From: Deltaproteobacteria bacterium
Lineage (GTDB): Bacteria; Myxococcota_A; UBA796; UBA2385
DNA: 64,000 nt
Assembly: GCA_016792625.1 (NCBI GenBank)
Contig: JAEUKK010000059.1
Span: 137,480-201,479 of the forward strand
Direction of reading: 5' to 3'
A program made the position numbers and the translations under genes. Position 1 is the stretch's first letter; each line of letters starts with the position of its first letter. Under the pieces are notes generated by a model that was given only the letters and a program-made list of their open reading frames with translations, made no database searches and had not been told where the DNA came from. This document shows positions 25,860 through 35,849 of this stretch, piece after piece.

Positions 25860-26432
25860 ATGCAGCGCCTCCTCCCCCTGCTCTCTGCCCTGCTCCCCGC
25901 CCTGCTGCTCGGCCTCGGCGCGCCAGCGCAGGCCGCGCCGCCCGCGCCCGCGGCGAAGCTCGGGTCGCCCGCGCCGATCTTCTCGCTGCCCGCCCTCAAT
26001 GAAGAGGTCGCGCTCGAGGCGGCCAGCCGCACCCAGGTCGGGGTCACCGACTTCTGCGGCGTCCGGGCCACCCGCCCCCAGAGCGCGGTGGTCCTCTACT
26101 TCTTCTCGCGCGACCGGGGCGGTGACCAGCTGCCTAGCCTCTCGCGCCTGCAGAAGCGCCTCGGCGGCAAGGGCGTGCAGGTCCTCGGCGTGTCGACCGA
26201 CACCGGCGACCTCGGCCCGCTCTCGACCTGGATCGAGGGCCAGAAGATCGCCTTTCCGGTGGTGCGCGACAACCACGGGGTGGTCAGCGCCCGCTATGGC
26301 CTCAGCCAGCTGCCGATGACCGTGGTGGTCGAGGGCGGCGAGGCCTGCACGGTCTTCGCCCTGGGCTTGCCGACGGGCGCCGATCTTGAGCCGGCCCTCG
26401 ACGCCGAGCTGGCGCCGCTGCTCAGCCGCTGA
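25860..26432 (+). CDS. Exported redoxin-like protein without the CxxC
   Basis: A protein of 190 residues starting at ATG 25860. A signal peptide ends near AQAA at residues 23-27. The remainder has an AhpC/TlpA fold: GSPAPIFSLPAL, AVVLYFFSRDRGG, LQKRLGGKGVQVLGVSTD, IAFPVVRDN, and the cis-Pro loop YGLSQLPMTVVVEGG. The position of the catalytic Cys/CxxC (after YFF) reads SRDRGGD, so ordinary peroxidase or thiol-disulfide activity is not expected. Two other Cys (DFCGV and EACTV) could form a structural disulfide. It diverges from the cca operon across 75 bases. Confidence 0.75.
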   Translation: MQRLLPLLSALLPALLLGLGAPAQAAPPAPAAKLGSPAPIFSLPALNEEVALEAASRTQVGVTDFCGVRATRPQSAVVLYFFSRDRGGDQLPSLSRLQKRLGGKGVQVLGVSTDTGDLGPLSTWIEGQKIAFPVVRDNHGVVSARYGLSQLPMTVVVEGGEACTVFALGLPTGADLEPALDAELAPLLSR

Positions 26433-26507
26433 GGGGCCCAGCCCACCGTCGCGCGGGCCGCCGCTCCGCCCTCCGTCGGCGCCCCCGCGGTTTGCGGGCC
26501 CGGCCGC

Positions 26508-28013
26508 TCAGCGCCGGCGCGGGACCGTGACGATGAGCACGGTGATGTTGTCCTTGCCGCCGCCGTGGTGGGCCGCGCGGATGAGCTCGCGGCAAGCGAC
26601 GCGGGTGTCGTCATAGTGGTTGAGCACCGACTCGATCTCTTCGTCGTCGGCCTCACCCCAGAGCCCGTCGCTGCACATCATGATCTTGTCGCCCGGCTCG
26701 ACCTCGACGCTGAAAATGTCGATGTCGACGTTGCGATCACTGCCCACGGTGCGCCAGAGGTAGTTCGACAGCGGGTGGAAGCGGGCCTCTTCGGGCTTGA
26801 GCTTGCCCTGCTCGACCATGCGGGCCACGATGCTGTGGTCGCGGGTGATCTGGTGCAGCGCGCCGTTGCGCAGCAGGTAGGCCCGCGAGTCGCCCACGTT
26901 GGCCACGTAGGCGAGGCGGTCTTGGTACAGCAGGGTCGCGACCATGGTCGTGCCCATGTCGGACCGCACCTCTTCGCTGTACTCTTTCACGCGGTTGTTG
27001 GCGCGCTGAAAGCTCTCCTCAAGGACGTTCTCGAGGCGCTCGGGCGTGGATGGCCCCGCAGCCGCGAAGCGCTCCCGCGCGTCGGACACGATGGTTTCGG
27101 ACGCGATCCGGCTGGCGACCTCGCCCCGGTCGTGCCCGCCCATGCCGTCGGCCACCACAAAGAGCTCGACACCATCGGCCACGGTGCCCCAGCCCCAGTT
27201 GTCTTCGTTGAGCGCCCGCTCGAGGCCGACGTCGGTCATCGCGGTGGCGATGTTGCGCTCAGGCGGGCCCCCCTCACGCAAGAAGGGCTCGAGCGCGCGG
27301 CCAAAAGCGAAGGTGGTGGGGAACTGCGCCTGCTCGGCCAAGGCGAAGAAGTCGGCGAGGCGCCAAGCCTCGACCGGGCAGTAGCGGCGGAGCAGCTCGC
27401 CCATCGCCATCACGTTAGCGACACGCTCCTCGTCGGGGACGGGCCCCTCGTAGACCTCGCGGATGTTCGGGTCAAAGAGCTGGATGTTGCCGTCTTGCCA
27501 GACCAGGAAGTTGGCGCAGCTCAGGCCGTCGAGGCAGATGCCGTGGTGGTGCAAGCTGGCCAACAAGCCGGCGATGCGCTGGGCGAGGTGGGTGACCTGC
27601 CCCCAGGTGAGCGGGGCGGCCTCGTCGAGCAGCAGACCCTCGCCGTTCCAGAGCGTGACGCTGCACAGCACGGCGTCTTGGAAGAACATGTCGACCGGGA
27701 CAGCGAAGCCGGGGTGGTCGATGCGCTTCTCGAAGTAGGCGGCGTAGGGGTGGAAGCCGTCGCGATCCCAGCGCACGCTGACCAAAAAGCGGCGCGTGAG
27801 CATGTCAGCGCCGCAGGACACGCAGTGGCTGGCCGCGCGCGGCGTGTCGTCATTGCCGCAAGCCCAGCAGAATCGCCGCGGACGGTCGGGGCGGTCGTCG
27901 TTGGCCAGGTAGAACATCCGCCCTTCAGACAGGCGAACCAAGCCCTCCACCGTGTAGTGCTCGGACAGGTGGGTGCCGGGGGCGAAGCGTTCGGGGCGTT
28001 TCGGCGAGGCCAT
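26508..28013 (-). CDS. PP2C-type Ser/Thr phosphatase with zinc-ribbon and degenerate kinase-like N-terminus
   Basis: A protein of 501 residues; ATG 28013 was chosen, though no ribosome site stands out and a TTG 60 nt upstream remains possible. The C-terminal half (about 258-495) is a complete PPM phosphatase: GLERALNEDNWG, VVADGMGGHDRGEVAS, NVGDSRAYLLR, ITRDHS and KIMMCSDGLWG, GGKDNITVLIV. The N-terminal half resembles a protein kinase fold: HYTVEGLVRLSEGRMFYLAND as a glycine-rich-like start, and HHHGICLDGLSCANFL where HRDLKPxN would be, then LFDPN instead of DFG. Lys of the catalytic loop is missing, so this is probably a pseudokinase. Cys49/Cys52 and Cys64/Cys67 form a zinc ribbon inside it. 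This is a plausible reverse partner of Ser/Thr kinases. Confidence 0.88.
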   Translation of the reverse strand: MASPKRPERFAPGTHLSEHYTVEGLVRLSEGRMFYLANDDRPDRPRRFCWACGNDDTPRAASHCVSCGADMLTRRFLVSVRWDRDGFHPYAAYFEKRIDHPGFAVPVDMFFQDAVLCSVTLWNGEGLLLDEAAPLTWGQVTHLAQRIAGLLASLHHHGICLDGLSCANFLVWQDGNIQLFDPNIREVYEGPVPDEERVANVMAMGELLRRYCPVEAWRLADFFALAEQAQFPTTFAFGRALEPFLREGGPPERNIATAMTDVGLERALNEDNWGWGTVADGVELFVVADGMGGHDRGEVASRIASETIVSDARERFAAAGPSTPERLENVLEESFQRANNRVKEYSEEVRSDMGTTMVATLLYQDRLAYVANVGDSRAYLLRNGALHQITRDHSIVARMVEQGKLKPEEARFHPLSNYLWRTVGSDRNVDIDIFSVEVEPGDKIMMCSDGLWGEADDEEIESVLNHYDDTRVACRELIRAAHHGGGKDNITVLIVTVPRRR

Positions 28014-28396
28014 GCGGGTCCGTGCGGGGGGCGCCGCGCGCGGACGCGCAGCGTTCCAGGGAGGGTGGGCCAACCAGAGCGGAGGGTTCCACGCCCCACC
28101 CCGCGACCAGCGCGGAGGTGCAGGAGTCGGGGGGCCGGCGGGGAGCCGTGGAACACCCGCGCGCGGTGCGGCGGGGCTGCCGGCATCCTAGGGGGCAGCG
28201 TCCCCGCGGGCAACGTGGGGCCTGTGAGCCTCTCGCCAAAGGACGCCGAGGACGGCCTTTCTCGGGCGCGCGCAGCCCAGAGATCAGCCGGTCGACGGGG
28301 GCGCGGGCCCGCGCGGGGCGGGGTGCCTGCAGGCGCCGCCCGTTAGCCGCGCCCAGCCGCCGCCCCGCGGCCCGCCCCCGCCGCCTTGGAGCGCCC
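28014..28396. other. Divergent gap with no recognised element
   Basis: These 383 bases separate the PP2C gene (leftward) from tgt (rightward). GC-rich throughout; the promoters for both genes should be here, but no clear promoter, RNA or small gene is seen. GGAG at 28388 is the ribosome site of tgt. Confidence 0.5.
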
Positions 28397-29647
28397 GTGA
28401 AGTCCCTCCCCTTCGCCATCGAAGCGACCGCCGGCGCCGCGCGCGCGGCGACGCTGACCACCGCCCGCGGGGACATCCGCACGCCCGTCTTCATGCCCGT
28501 CGGAACCCAGGGCGCCGTCCGCACGCTCTCGCCGCACCACCTGCTCGAGACCAAGAGCCAGATCATCCTGGCGAACACCTACCACCTGAGCCAGCGGCCG
28601 GGCGAAGCCCTGGTCGCCAAGCACGGCGGCCTGCACAAGATGATGCAGGTCAACGTGCCGATCTTGACCGACTCGGGCGGCTTTCAGGTCTTCTCGCTGA
28701 AAAAGGCGAGCGTGACCGAAGAGGGCGTGACCTTCGCCTACGAGCTCGACGGCAAGCAGACCTTCCTCTCCCCCGAGCGCAGCATGGAGATCCAGCAAGC
28801 GCTCGGCGCCGACATCGCCATGGTCTTTGACGAGTGCCTCGCTTTTGGCACCGACAAAGAGGCCGCGGCCCGGTCGGTCGACCGCACCGCCCGGTGGGAG
28901 CAGCGCAGCAAAGACGCCCACCACCGCGCTGATCAGAGCTTGTTCGGCATCGTCCAGGGTGGGTTTTGGGCCGACCTGCGCGCGCGCTCGGCCAAGCAGA
29001 TCACGAGCATCGGCTTTGACGGCTACGCGATCGGCGGGCTGAGCGTCGGCGAGGGCCACGCCATCATGTGCGACGTGCTCGACTGGACCACCCCGCACCT
29101 GCCGGCCGACAAGCCCCGCTACCTGATGGGCGTGGGCCGGCCGCTCGACCTGGTCGAGGGGGTCGCGCGCGGCATTGACATGTTCGACTGCGTCATCGCC
29201 ACCCGTCATGCGCGGGGCGGCGTCTTTTACACCAGCAAGGGCCGCGTCCGCATCACCGACAAGCGCTACCGGGTCGACATGTACCCGGTCGACACCTCTT
29301 GCGACTGCTACGCCTGCGCCAACTTTACCCGGGCCTACATCCACCACTTGTTCCGGGTGGGCGAGGTGCTTGGCAGCATCCTGGCCACCATCCACAACCT
29401 GCACTGGTTCGCGCGCTTCATGGGCGACATGCGGAAGTCGATCATCGACGGCAGCTTCGAGGCCTTCCGCGCGCACGTGCACGAGGTCTGGCCCGAGAGC
29501 ACCGAGCCCGCGCCGGTGGCAGCCTGGGGCAGCGACATGGACGACCCGCCCGCCACCGCCGAGGGGCTGCCCGCCGCCCGCCGCGGCCCGCGCCCCGCGG
29601 CGCCCAAGCCCGCTCGCCCGCCGGCCCGCCCGGGCCCCCGCCGCTGA
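28397..29647 (+). CDS. tgt: Queuine tRNA-ribosyltransferase
   Basis: Exchanges guanine for preQ1 at tRNA wobble position 34 of GUN-anticodon tRNAs. The GTG start at 28397 follows GGAG and leaves the family N-terminus; 416 residues includes an unusual ~50-residue Pro/Ala/Arg tail after the usual end. Motifs seen: RTPVFMPVGTQGAV, ILANTYHL, LTDSGGFQVFSL, FGIVQGGF, GGLSVGEG, LMGVGRPLDLV, GIDMFDCV and the zinc site CDCYAC-x21-H. All catalytic Asp positions are present. No other queuosine gene is in the window. Confidence 0.95.
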   Translation: MKSLPFAIEATAGAARAATLTTARGDIRTPVFMPVGTQGAVRTLSPHHLLETKSQIILANTYHLSQRPGEALVAKHGGLHKMMQVNVPILTDSGGFQVFSLKKASVTEEGVTFAYELDGKQTFLSPERSMEIQQALGADIAMVFDECLAFGTDKEAAARSVDRTARWEQRSKDAHHRADQSLFGIVQGGFWADLRARSAKQITSIGFDGYAIGGLSVGEGHAIMCDVLDWTTPHLPADKPRYLMGVGRPLDLVEGVARGIDMFDCVIATRHARGGVFYTSKGRVRITDKRYRVDMYPVDTSCDCYACANFTRAYIHHLFRVGEVLGSILATIHNLHWFARFMGDMRKSIIDGSFEAFRAHVHEVWPESTEPAPVAAWGSDMDDPPATAEGLPAARRGPRPAAPKPARPPARPGPRR

Positions 29648-29770
29648 GGGCGGACGACGACCAGCAGGGCGATCCAGCGCCCGGTCCTGACCAGAAGCTG
29701 TCCGCTCTGTCCGTGGCGCTGCGCTGCAGCGTGGGATAGCCCGCGGCTCCATCCGAGTGCGGAGGTCATC

Positions 29771-30940
29771 ATGTCTGGCGAGAACAAGGTCCTGTTCGAG
29801 ATCACCGAGGCCCACCTCGACACCGGCCTGCGGGGCTTCCCCGTGAGCACGGTCTTTACCTCCGAGGTGAACCCGCAGGACGGCCTGCACTACGTCGGCT
29901 ACCCCATCGCTGACCTCGCCGACCTCGACCCTGAGGCTGCGGTCTTCCTGCTCTTCTACAAGCACCTGCCCTCGGCCGATGAGCTCGCCGCCTTCAAGGC
30001 CGAGCTGGTCAAGCGCGCCAAGGTCGACCCCCGCGTCATCAGCCTCATCGGCGGCCTGCCCAAAGAGGGCCACCCGATGGAGTGGATGATCGGCGCCCTG
30101 AACTTCGCCGGCATGCTCTGCAAGACGGGCAACTACCGCGAAGATGGCCTGAACGTCGTCGCTCAGATGCCCGAGCTGGTCGCCGCCATCTACCGGGCCC
30201 GCGCCGGCTGGGGCGCGCCGATCGAGAGCAAGCCCGAGCTCGGCTTGGTCGAGAACTTCGTGCACATGATGGGCGTGCCCGGCGCTGACGCCGCCAAGCT
30301 CACCCGCCTGATGCGCGTCTTCTACGTGCTGCACATGGACCACGGCGGCGGCAACCTCAGCACCTTCGTCGGCAAGGCGGTCGCCAGCGGCAAGTCCGAC
30401 ATGTACGCCAGCCTCGGCGCCTCGATGGCCGGCCTCTACGGCCCGCTCCACGGCCGGGCCAACCAAGAGTGCCTCGAGTTCCTCGAGAAGTGCGGCACCA
30501 ACGACGCCGACGCCGTTGAAGCCTTTGTGCGCACCGAGCTCGAGGCCGGCCGCAGCATCTTCGGCTTCGGCCACGCCGTGCTCCGCGCCGAAGACCCCCG
30601 CGCTGGCGTGCAGTACAACCTCGGCGCCGAGCTCTGCGCCGATGACCCGCTGTTCCAGCGCGCGGCCATCATGCGCGAGCGCGCCGTGAAGGTGCTGAAG
30701 TCCTCGCCCAAGGTCAAGAACCCCTACCCCAACGTCGACGCCGTCTCGGGCACCCTGCTGCGGGCCTGCGGCCTGACCGACGCCGAGTACTACACGGTGC
30801 TCTTCGGCCTCGCGCGCTGCAGCGGCATCGCCGCCCAGATCGTCGACGAGCGCCTCGTCCACCGCGGCGGCAAGGGCGTGGCTATCTACCGGCCCGACGA
30901 CATCCCGGTGAACCAGCCCCGCCGCCGGCTCCAGGCCTGA
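29771..30940 (+). CDS. gltA: Citrate synthase, mitochondrial-like type
   Basis: Condenses acetyl-CoA and oxaloacetate to citrate, TCA entry. A protein of 389 residues; the ATG follows GGAGG. The catalytic His sits in GPLHGRANQ, the second His in FGFGHAVLR and the Asp in PNVDAVSG. The upstream [12 protein letters not shown] and the PLHGRANQE spacing resemble eukaryotic mitochondrial citrate synthase (HxDHEGGNVSAH) more than the HADHGxxxST form of E. coli-like or Gram-positive enzymes. Such eukaryote-like enzymes are reported in Geobacter and other deltaproteobacteria. It heads a TCA block with icd and sucCD. Confidence 0.95.
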   Translation: MSGENKVLFEITEAHLDTGLRGFPVSTVFTSEVNPQDGLHYVGYPIADLADLDPEAAVFLLFYKHLPSADELAAFKAELVKRAKVDPRVISLIGGLPKEGHPMEWMIGALNFAGMLCKTGNYREDGLNVVAQMPELVAAIYRARAGWGAPIESKPELGLVENFVHMMGVPGADAAKLTRLMRVFYVLHMDHGGGNLSTFVGKAVASGKSDMYASLGASMAGLYGPLHGRANQECLEFLEKCGTNDADAVEAFVRTELEAGRSIFGFGHAVLRAEDPRAGVQYNLGAELCADDPLFQRAAIMRERAVKVLKSSPKVKNPYPNVDAVSGTLLRACGLTDAEYYTVLFGLARCSGIAAQIVDERLVHRGGKGVAIYRPDDIPVNQPRRRLQA

Positions 30941-30949
30941 GCCCTCCCC

Positions 30950-30979
30950 GAGCCCCAGGAGCGCCCGCTCCCGGGGCTC
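30950..30979 (+). terminator. Hairpin between gltA and icd
   Basis: gagccccaggag (30950-30961) and ctcccggggctc (30968-30979) form a 12-bp stem with a single A-C mismatch and a 6-nt loop, followed after 8 bases by AATTTT. It could terminate or attenuate the gltA transcript before icd; the short, displaced T-run makes it a partial terminator at best. Confidence 0.55.
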
Positions 30980-31022
30980 TCGCCCAATTTTGCCCTCCCC
31001 TTCCTTTCTGTTGGAGCCCACT

Positions 31023-32279
<1,257 letters not shown>

Positions 32280-32429
32280 TCCCCGCCGCGGGATCGGCCG
32301 GCGGTGGGGCATCTGCCTTGACCGCCGCCGCCCCGCGCTCCGGCTGTGGCAGGGTCGGCCCGCTCCGGGCTGGCCTCTGCCGAGGCCCGCGCCCCTCCCC
32401 CGCCCTCCTCCTCCCGAAGGAAGAAGCAG

Positions 32430-33668
32430 ATGAAGCTCCACGAGTACCAAGCGAAGGAGCTCCTTCGCCGGCACGGCGTCCCTGTCCCCCCGGGCCAGGC
32501 CGCGCACACCGTTGACGACGCGGTCAAGGCCGCCGAGGCCCTGGGCGGCAACTTCTGGGTGGTCAAGGCCCAGGTGCACGCGGGCGGCCGCGGCAAGGGC
32601 CGCTTCAAAGAGGTGGTCGACGCCGCGACCCTCGAGCTGGTGCTGGCCGGCGCCGCCGACGTGCCCGGCAAGGGCGGCGTGCAGCTCTGCCGCAGCCTCG
32701 ATGATGTGCGGAACGCCGCCGCGATGATGCTCGGCAACACCCTGGTCACCAAGCAGACCGGGGCGGGCGGCGTGGTCGTCAAGACCGTGCTGGTCACCAC
32801 CGGCGCCGACATCGCCCGCGAGCTCTACGCGGCCCTGCTGCTCGATCGCCAGAAGAGCCAGATCCTGCTCATGGCCTCGACCGAGGGCGGCACCGAGATC
32901 GAAGAGGTCGCGGCGGTCCACCCCGAGGCCATCCACAAGGTCTGGGCCGACCCGGTCACCGGCCTCGGCGAGTGGCAGGCCCGCCAAATGGCCGCGAAGC
33001 TCGGCCTGAGCGGCAAGGCCTTCAACGGCGCGGTCAAGATGTTCGTGAACCTGTACAAGACGTACATGGCCACGGACGCGAGCATGCTTGAGATCAACCC
33101 GCTGGTCGTCTCTTCCGACGGCGAGGTCGTCGCGCTGGACGCCAAGTTCATGATCGACGACAACGCGCTGTTCCGGCAGAAAGAGATCGCCAGCTGGTAC
33201 GACGCGGGCGAAGATGACGCGGCCGAGGTCGAGGCCGCGGCCTACAACCTCAACTTCGTCAAGCTCGACGGCAACATCGGCTGCCTCGTGAACGGCGCCG
33301 GTCTGGCCATGGGCACCATGGACATCATCAAGTTCTACGGCGGCGAGCCGGCGAACTTCCTCGATGTTGGCGGCGGCGCGAACAAGGACCAGGTGAAGGC
33401 CGCGCTCGGCATCATCACCAAAGATCCCGCGGTCAAGGCCATCATGGTCAACATCTTCGGCGGGATCATGCGCTGCGACGTCATCGCCGCCGGCATCATC
33501 GCCGCTGTTGCCGAGACCGGGCTGCAGGTGCCCCTCATCGCCCGCCTCGAGGGCACCAACGCTGAGCTCGGCCGCAAGCTGCTGTCCGAGAGCGGCCTCG
33601 CCATCATCCCCGCCGCGAGCCTCGCTGACGCTGCCGAGAAGGCCGTCGCGGCCGTGAACGGCAAGTAG
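32430..33668 (+). CDS. sucC: Succinyl-CoA synthetase beta subunit
   Basis: With SucD makes ATP (or GTP) from succinyl-CoA. The ATG follows AAGGA. 412 residues, about 24 longer than E. coli SucC because of extra residues after VHAGGRGKGRF (through DVRNAAAMMLG). ATP-grasp features: MKLHEYQAKELLRRHGVPVP, KAQVHAGGRGKG, ASTEGGTEIEEVA, LEINPLV, LDAKFMIDDNALFRQ, and the C-terminal LDGNIGCLVNGAGLAMGTMD, NIFGGIMRCD. The longer insert is also typical of other bacterial groups such as Bacteroidetes, so it is not unusual alone. Confidence 0.95.
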   Translation: MKLHEYQAKELLRRHGVPVPPGQAAHTVDDAVKAAEALGGNFWVVKAQVHAGGRGKGRFKEVVDAATLELVLAGAADVPGKGGVQLCRSLDDVRNAAAMMLGNTLVTKQTGAGGVVVKTVLVTTGADIARELYAALLLDRQKSQILLMASTEGGTEIEEVAAVHPEAIHKVWADPVTGLGEWQARQMAAKLGLSGKAFNGAVKMFVNLYKTYMATDASMLEINPLVVSSDGEVVALDAKFMIDDNALFRQKEIASWYDAGEDDAAEVEAAAYNLNFVKLDGNIGCLVNGAGLAMGTMDIIKFYGGEPANFLDVGGGANKDQVKAALGIITKDPAVKAIMVNIFGGIMRCDVIAAGIIAAVAETGLQVPLIARLEGTNAELGRKLLSESGLAIIPAASLADAAEKAVAAVNGK

Positions 33669-33677
33669 GAGCACCCA

Positions 33678-34565
33678 ATGGCTGTTCTCGTCGATCACAA
33701 CACCCGGCTCATCACCCAAGGCATCACCGGCTCGGCCGGCGCCTTCCACTCCCGCATGTGCAAGGCCTACGGCACCAACCTCGTCGGCGGCGTCACCCCC
33801 GGCAAGGGCGGCACCTGGTTCGAGGGCGAGGTCCCGGTGTTCAACACCGTGGCCGACTCCGTGAAGTACACCGCGGCCAACACCTCGATGATCTTCGTCC
33901 CCCCGCCTTTTGCGGCCGACGCGATCATGGAGGCCGCTGACGCGGGCATCAAGCTCATCGTGTGCATCACCGAGGGCATCCCGGCGAACGACATGGTGCG
34001 CGCTTGGCGCTACCTGCAGGGCAAGGACTGCCGCCTCATCGGCCCCAACTGCCCGGGCATCATCACCCCCGGCGCGGCGAAGATCGGCATCATGCCGGGC
34101 CACATCCACCGCCCCGGTCGCATCGGGGTCGTCAGCCGCTCAGGCACCCTGACCTACGAGGCGGTGGGCCAGCTCACCGCGCTCGGCCTGGGCCAGAGCA
34201 CCTGCATCGGCATCGGCGGCGACCCGGTCATCGGCACGACCCACACCGACGCCCTGCGCCTGTTCAACGACGACCCCGACACCGACGCCGTGATCATGAT
34301 CGGCGAGATCGGCGGCTCGGCCGAAGAGAACGCCTGCGCCTGGGCCAAGGTCAACATGTCCAAGCCCATCATCGGCTTCATCGCGGGCGCCACCGCGCCC
34401 CCGGGGCGCCGCATGGGCCACGCCGGCGCGATCATCAGCGGCGGCCAAGGCGGCGCCGAGGACAAGTACGCCGCCATGCAGGACGCGGGCGTGCACATCG
34501 TGCGCAGCCCGGCCGAGATGGGCCGCCGGATGAAAGAGGTCCTGACCGAGGCCGGGATCATCTGA
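33678..34565 (+). CDS. sucD: Succinyl-CoA synthetase alpha subunit
   Basis: A protein of 295 residues, 9 bases after sucC and sharing its transcript; AGGAG precedes the ATG. It has the CoA-binding Rossmann segment [34 protein letters not shown], the [11 protein letters not shown] strand, [20 protein letters not shown], and [12 protein letters not shown]. The phosphorylated active His lies in [15 protein letters not shown]. Forms the alpha2beta2 or alphabeta enzyme with SucC. The transcript probably ends at the hairpin 35 bases downstream. Confidence 0.96.
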   Translation: MAVLVDHNTRLITQGITGSAGAFHSRMCKAYGTNLVGGVTPGKGGTWFEGEVPVFNTVADSVKYTAANTSMIFVPPPFAADAIMEAADAGIKLIVCITEGIPANDMVRAWRYLQGKDCRLIGPNCPGIITPGAAKIGIMPGHIHRPGRIGVVSRSGTLTYEAVGQLTALGLGQSTCIGIGGDPVIGTTHTDALRLFNDDPDTDAVIMIGEIGGSAEENACAWAKVNMSKPIIGFIAGATAPPGRRMGHAGAIISGGQGGAEDKYAAMQDAGVHIVRSPAEMGRRMKEVLTEAGII

Positions 34566-34599
34566 TCCAGGCCCCGTCGGCCGCCGCGCCGGCGCCGTT

Positions 34600-34630
34600 G
34601 GCCCTGCCCCCCACCGGGGCGGGGCCTTTG
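34600..34630 (+). terminator. Terminator after sucCD
   Basis: ggccctgcccc (34600-34610) pairs with ggggcggggcc (34616-34626), one G-U pair, loop of five, followed by TTTGTAT. A good rho-independent candidate. Confidence 0.65.
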
Positions 34631-34849
34631 TATAGGTGGTGTGTGGGTGCTGTGTAGGTGCAGCGCGCCCGACCTGCGCCCACCCGCCCCGACCCTGCGC
34701 TGCCCCGGCCGCTGATCAGAGAGCATCGGTCCGCGCGGGTGAGCAACGTCCCTGAGCGGCGCTTCGGCGAGCCTTGCGAGGGTGCAGCCCCCCCCTTGCG
34801 CGGGCACGTCGGCCCTGGTGCTAAGATCCGAAGACGACCGGAGGGGAGC

Positions 34850-35761
34850 ATGGCCGAGCTGCACCACATCGCGACGGGGAGGGCCGTGCGCCTCCGCCCC
34901 TCCCACACGGTCGGGCGCTCACCCGACAGCCACCTCGAGCTTCCCGAGAACTGGATCTCGGGGAACCACGCCCGCTTTGACTGGTCGGGCGCAGGGTGGG
35001 AGGTGCGGGATCTCGGCAGCAAAAATGGCACCTTCGTCGACGGGCGGCGGCTGACCGCGGGGGATCCGGCCCGCCTCGGGGAGGGCTGCCGGGTCGCCTT
35101 CGGCAAGTCCGACGACCCCTGGATCTTCCTGCGGGCCGGCGAGGCGGGGGTCGGCGCGCGCCGCCAACCCGAGGGCACCCTGCGCTGGGGCGCGGCCAAC
35201 ACGCTCTCCTTGCCAGACGAAGATCACCCCGACTGCACGGTCTTCCTCGACGAGGACAACCGCTGGGTCGCGGACCAGGACGGCGAGCAGCGCGCGGTGC
35301 GCGACGGCGAGCTGCTGTTTGTCGGCGACACCCGCTGGGAGCTCATCCTCCCCTCGAGCTACCGCGACACGGTCGACATCAGCGTCACCCCGCCCACGCT
35401 CAGCGACCTGCACTTGAAGTTCTACGTCAGCTCCAATGAAGAGCACGTGGAGCTCAAAGTTGAGCTTCATGGCCAGGAGTACGACCTGGGCGCGCGCACG
35501 CACCACTACGTGCTGCTGACCCTCGCCCGCGTCCGCGCCGCCGCCCGCGACCCGGGCGCGCCGACGGCGGGCTGGGCCTACACCGACGAGCTGGCACCCC
35601 GCTTGCGCATCGAGACGAACACGATGAACGTGAACGTCCACCGCATCCGGCAGGCCTTCGCGAAGCTGCCCATCGAAGGCGGGGCCAACATCATCGAGCG
35701 CCGCACCGCCGCGCGCCAGCTTCGCATCAGCAACGTGCGGACGACGGTGCACCTGATCTGA
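34850..35761 (+). CDS. FHA-domain protein with C-terminal OmpR-like winged helix
   Basis: A protein of 303 residues; the ATG follows GAGGGGAG. Residues 10-75 form an FHA domain (HTVGRSPDSHLELPENWISGNHARFD, GSKNGTFVDG) that binds phosphothreonine peptides. Residues 200-303 look like an OmpR/PhoB-type winged-helix domain (HHYVLLTLARVRAAA, TDELAPRLRIETNTMNVNVHRIRQAF, IIERRTAARQLRI). The middle part (about 100-185) is a second beta-rich, perhaps degenerate FHA-like unit. This would be a one-component phospho-signal-to-DNA regulator, plausibly fed by Ser/Thr kinases and opposed by PP2C phosphatases. DNA targets are unknown. The 284 bases upstream contain only the sucCD terminator and a GT-rich tract. 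Confidence 0.85.
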   Translation: MAELHHIATGRAVRLRPSHTVGRSPDSHLELPENWISGNHARFDWSGAGWEVRDLGSKNGTFVDGRRLTAGDPARLGEGCRVAFGKSDDPWIFLRAGEAGVGARRQPEGTLRWGAANTLSLPDEDHPDCTVFLDEDNRWVADQDGEQRAVRDGELLFVGDTRWELILPSSYRDTVDISVTPPTLSDLHLKFYVSSNEEHVELKVELHGQEYDLGARTHHYVLLTLARVRAAARDPGAPTAGWAYTDELAPRLRIETNTMNVNVHRIRQAFAKLPIEGGANIIERRTAARQLRISNVRTTVHLI

Positions 35762-35849
35762 GGGCCCAGCCGGGGTCGGCCCCCACGCGCGGGGCGCAGG
35801 TGCGAAGCTCGGCACCGCCCGCGCGGGCCCCCGCACCCGAGGCAGCACC

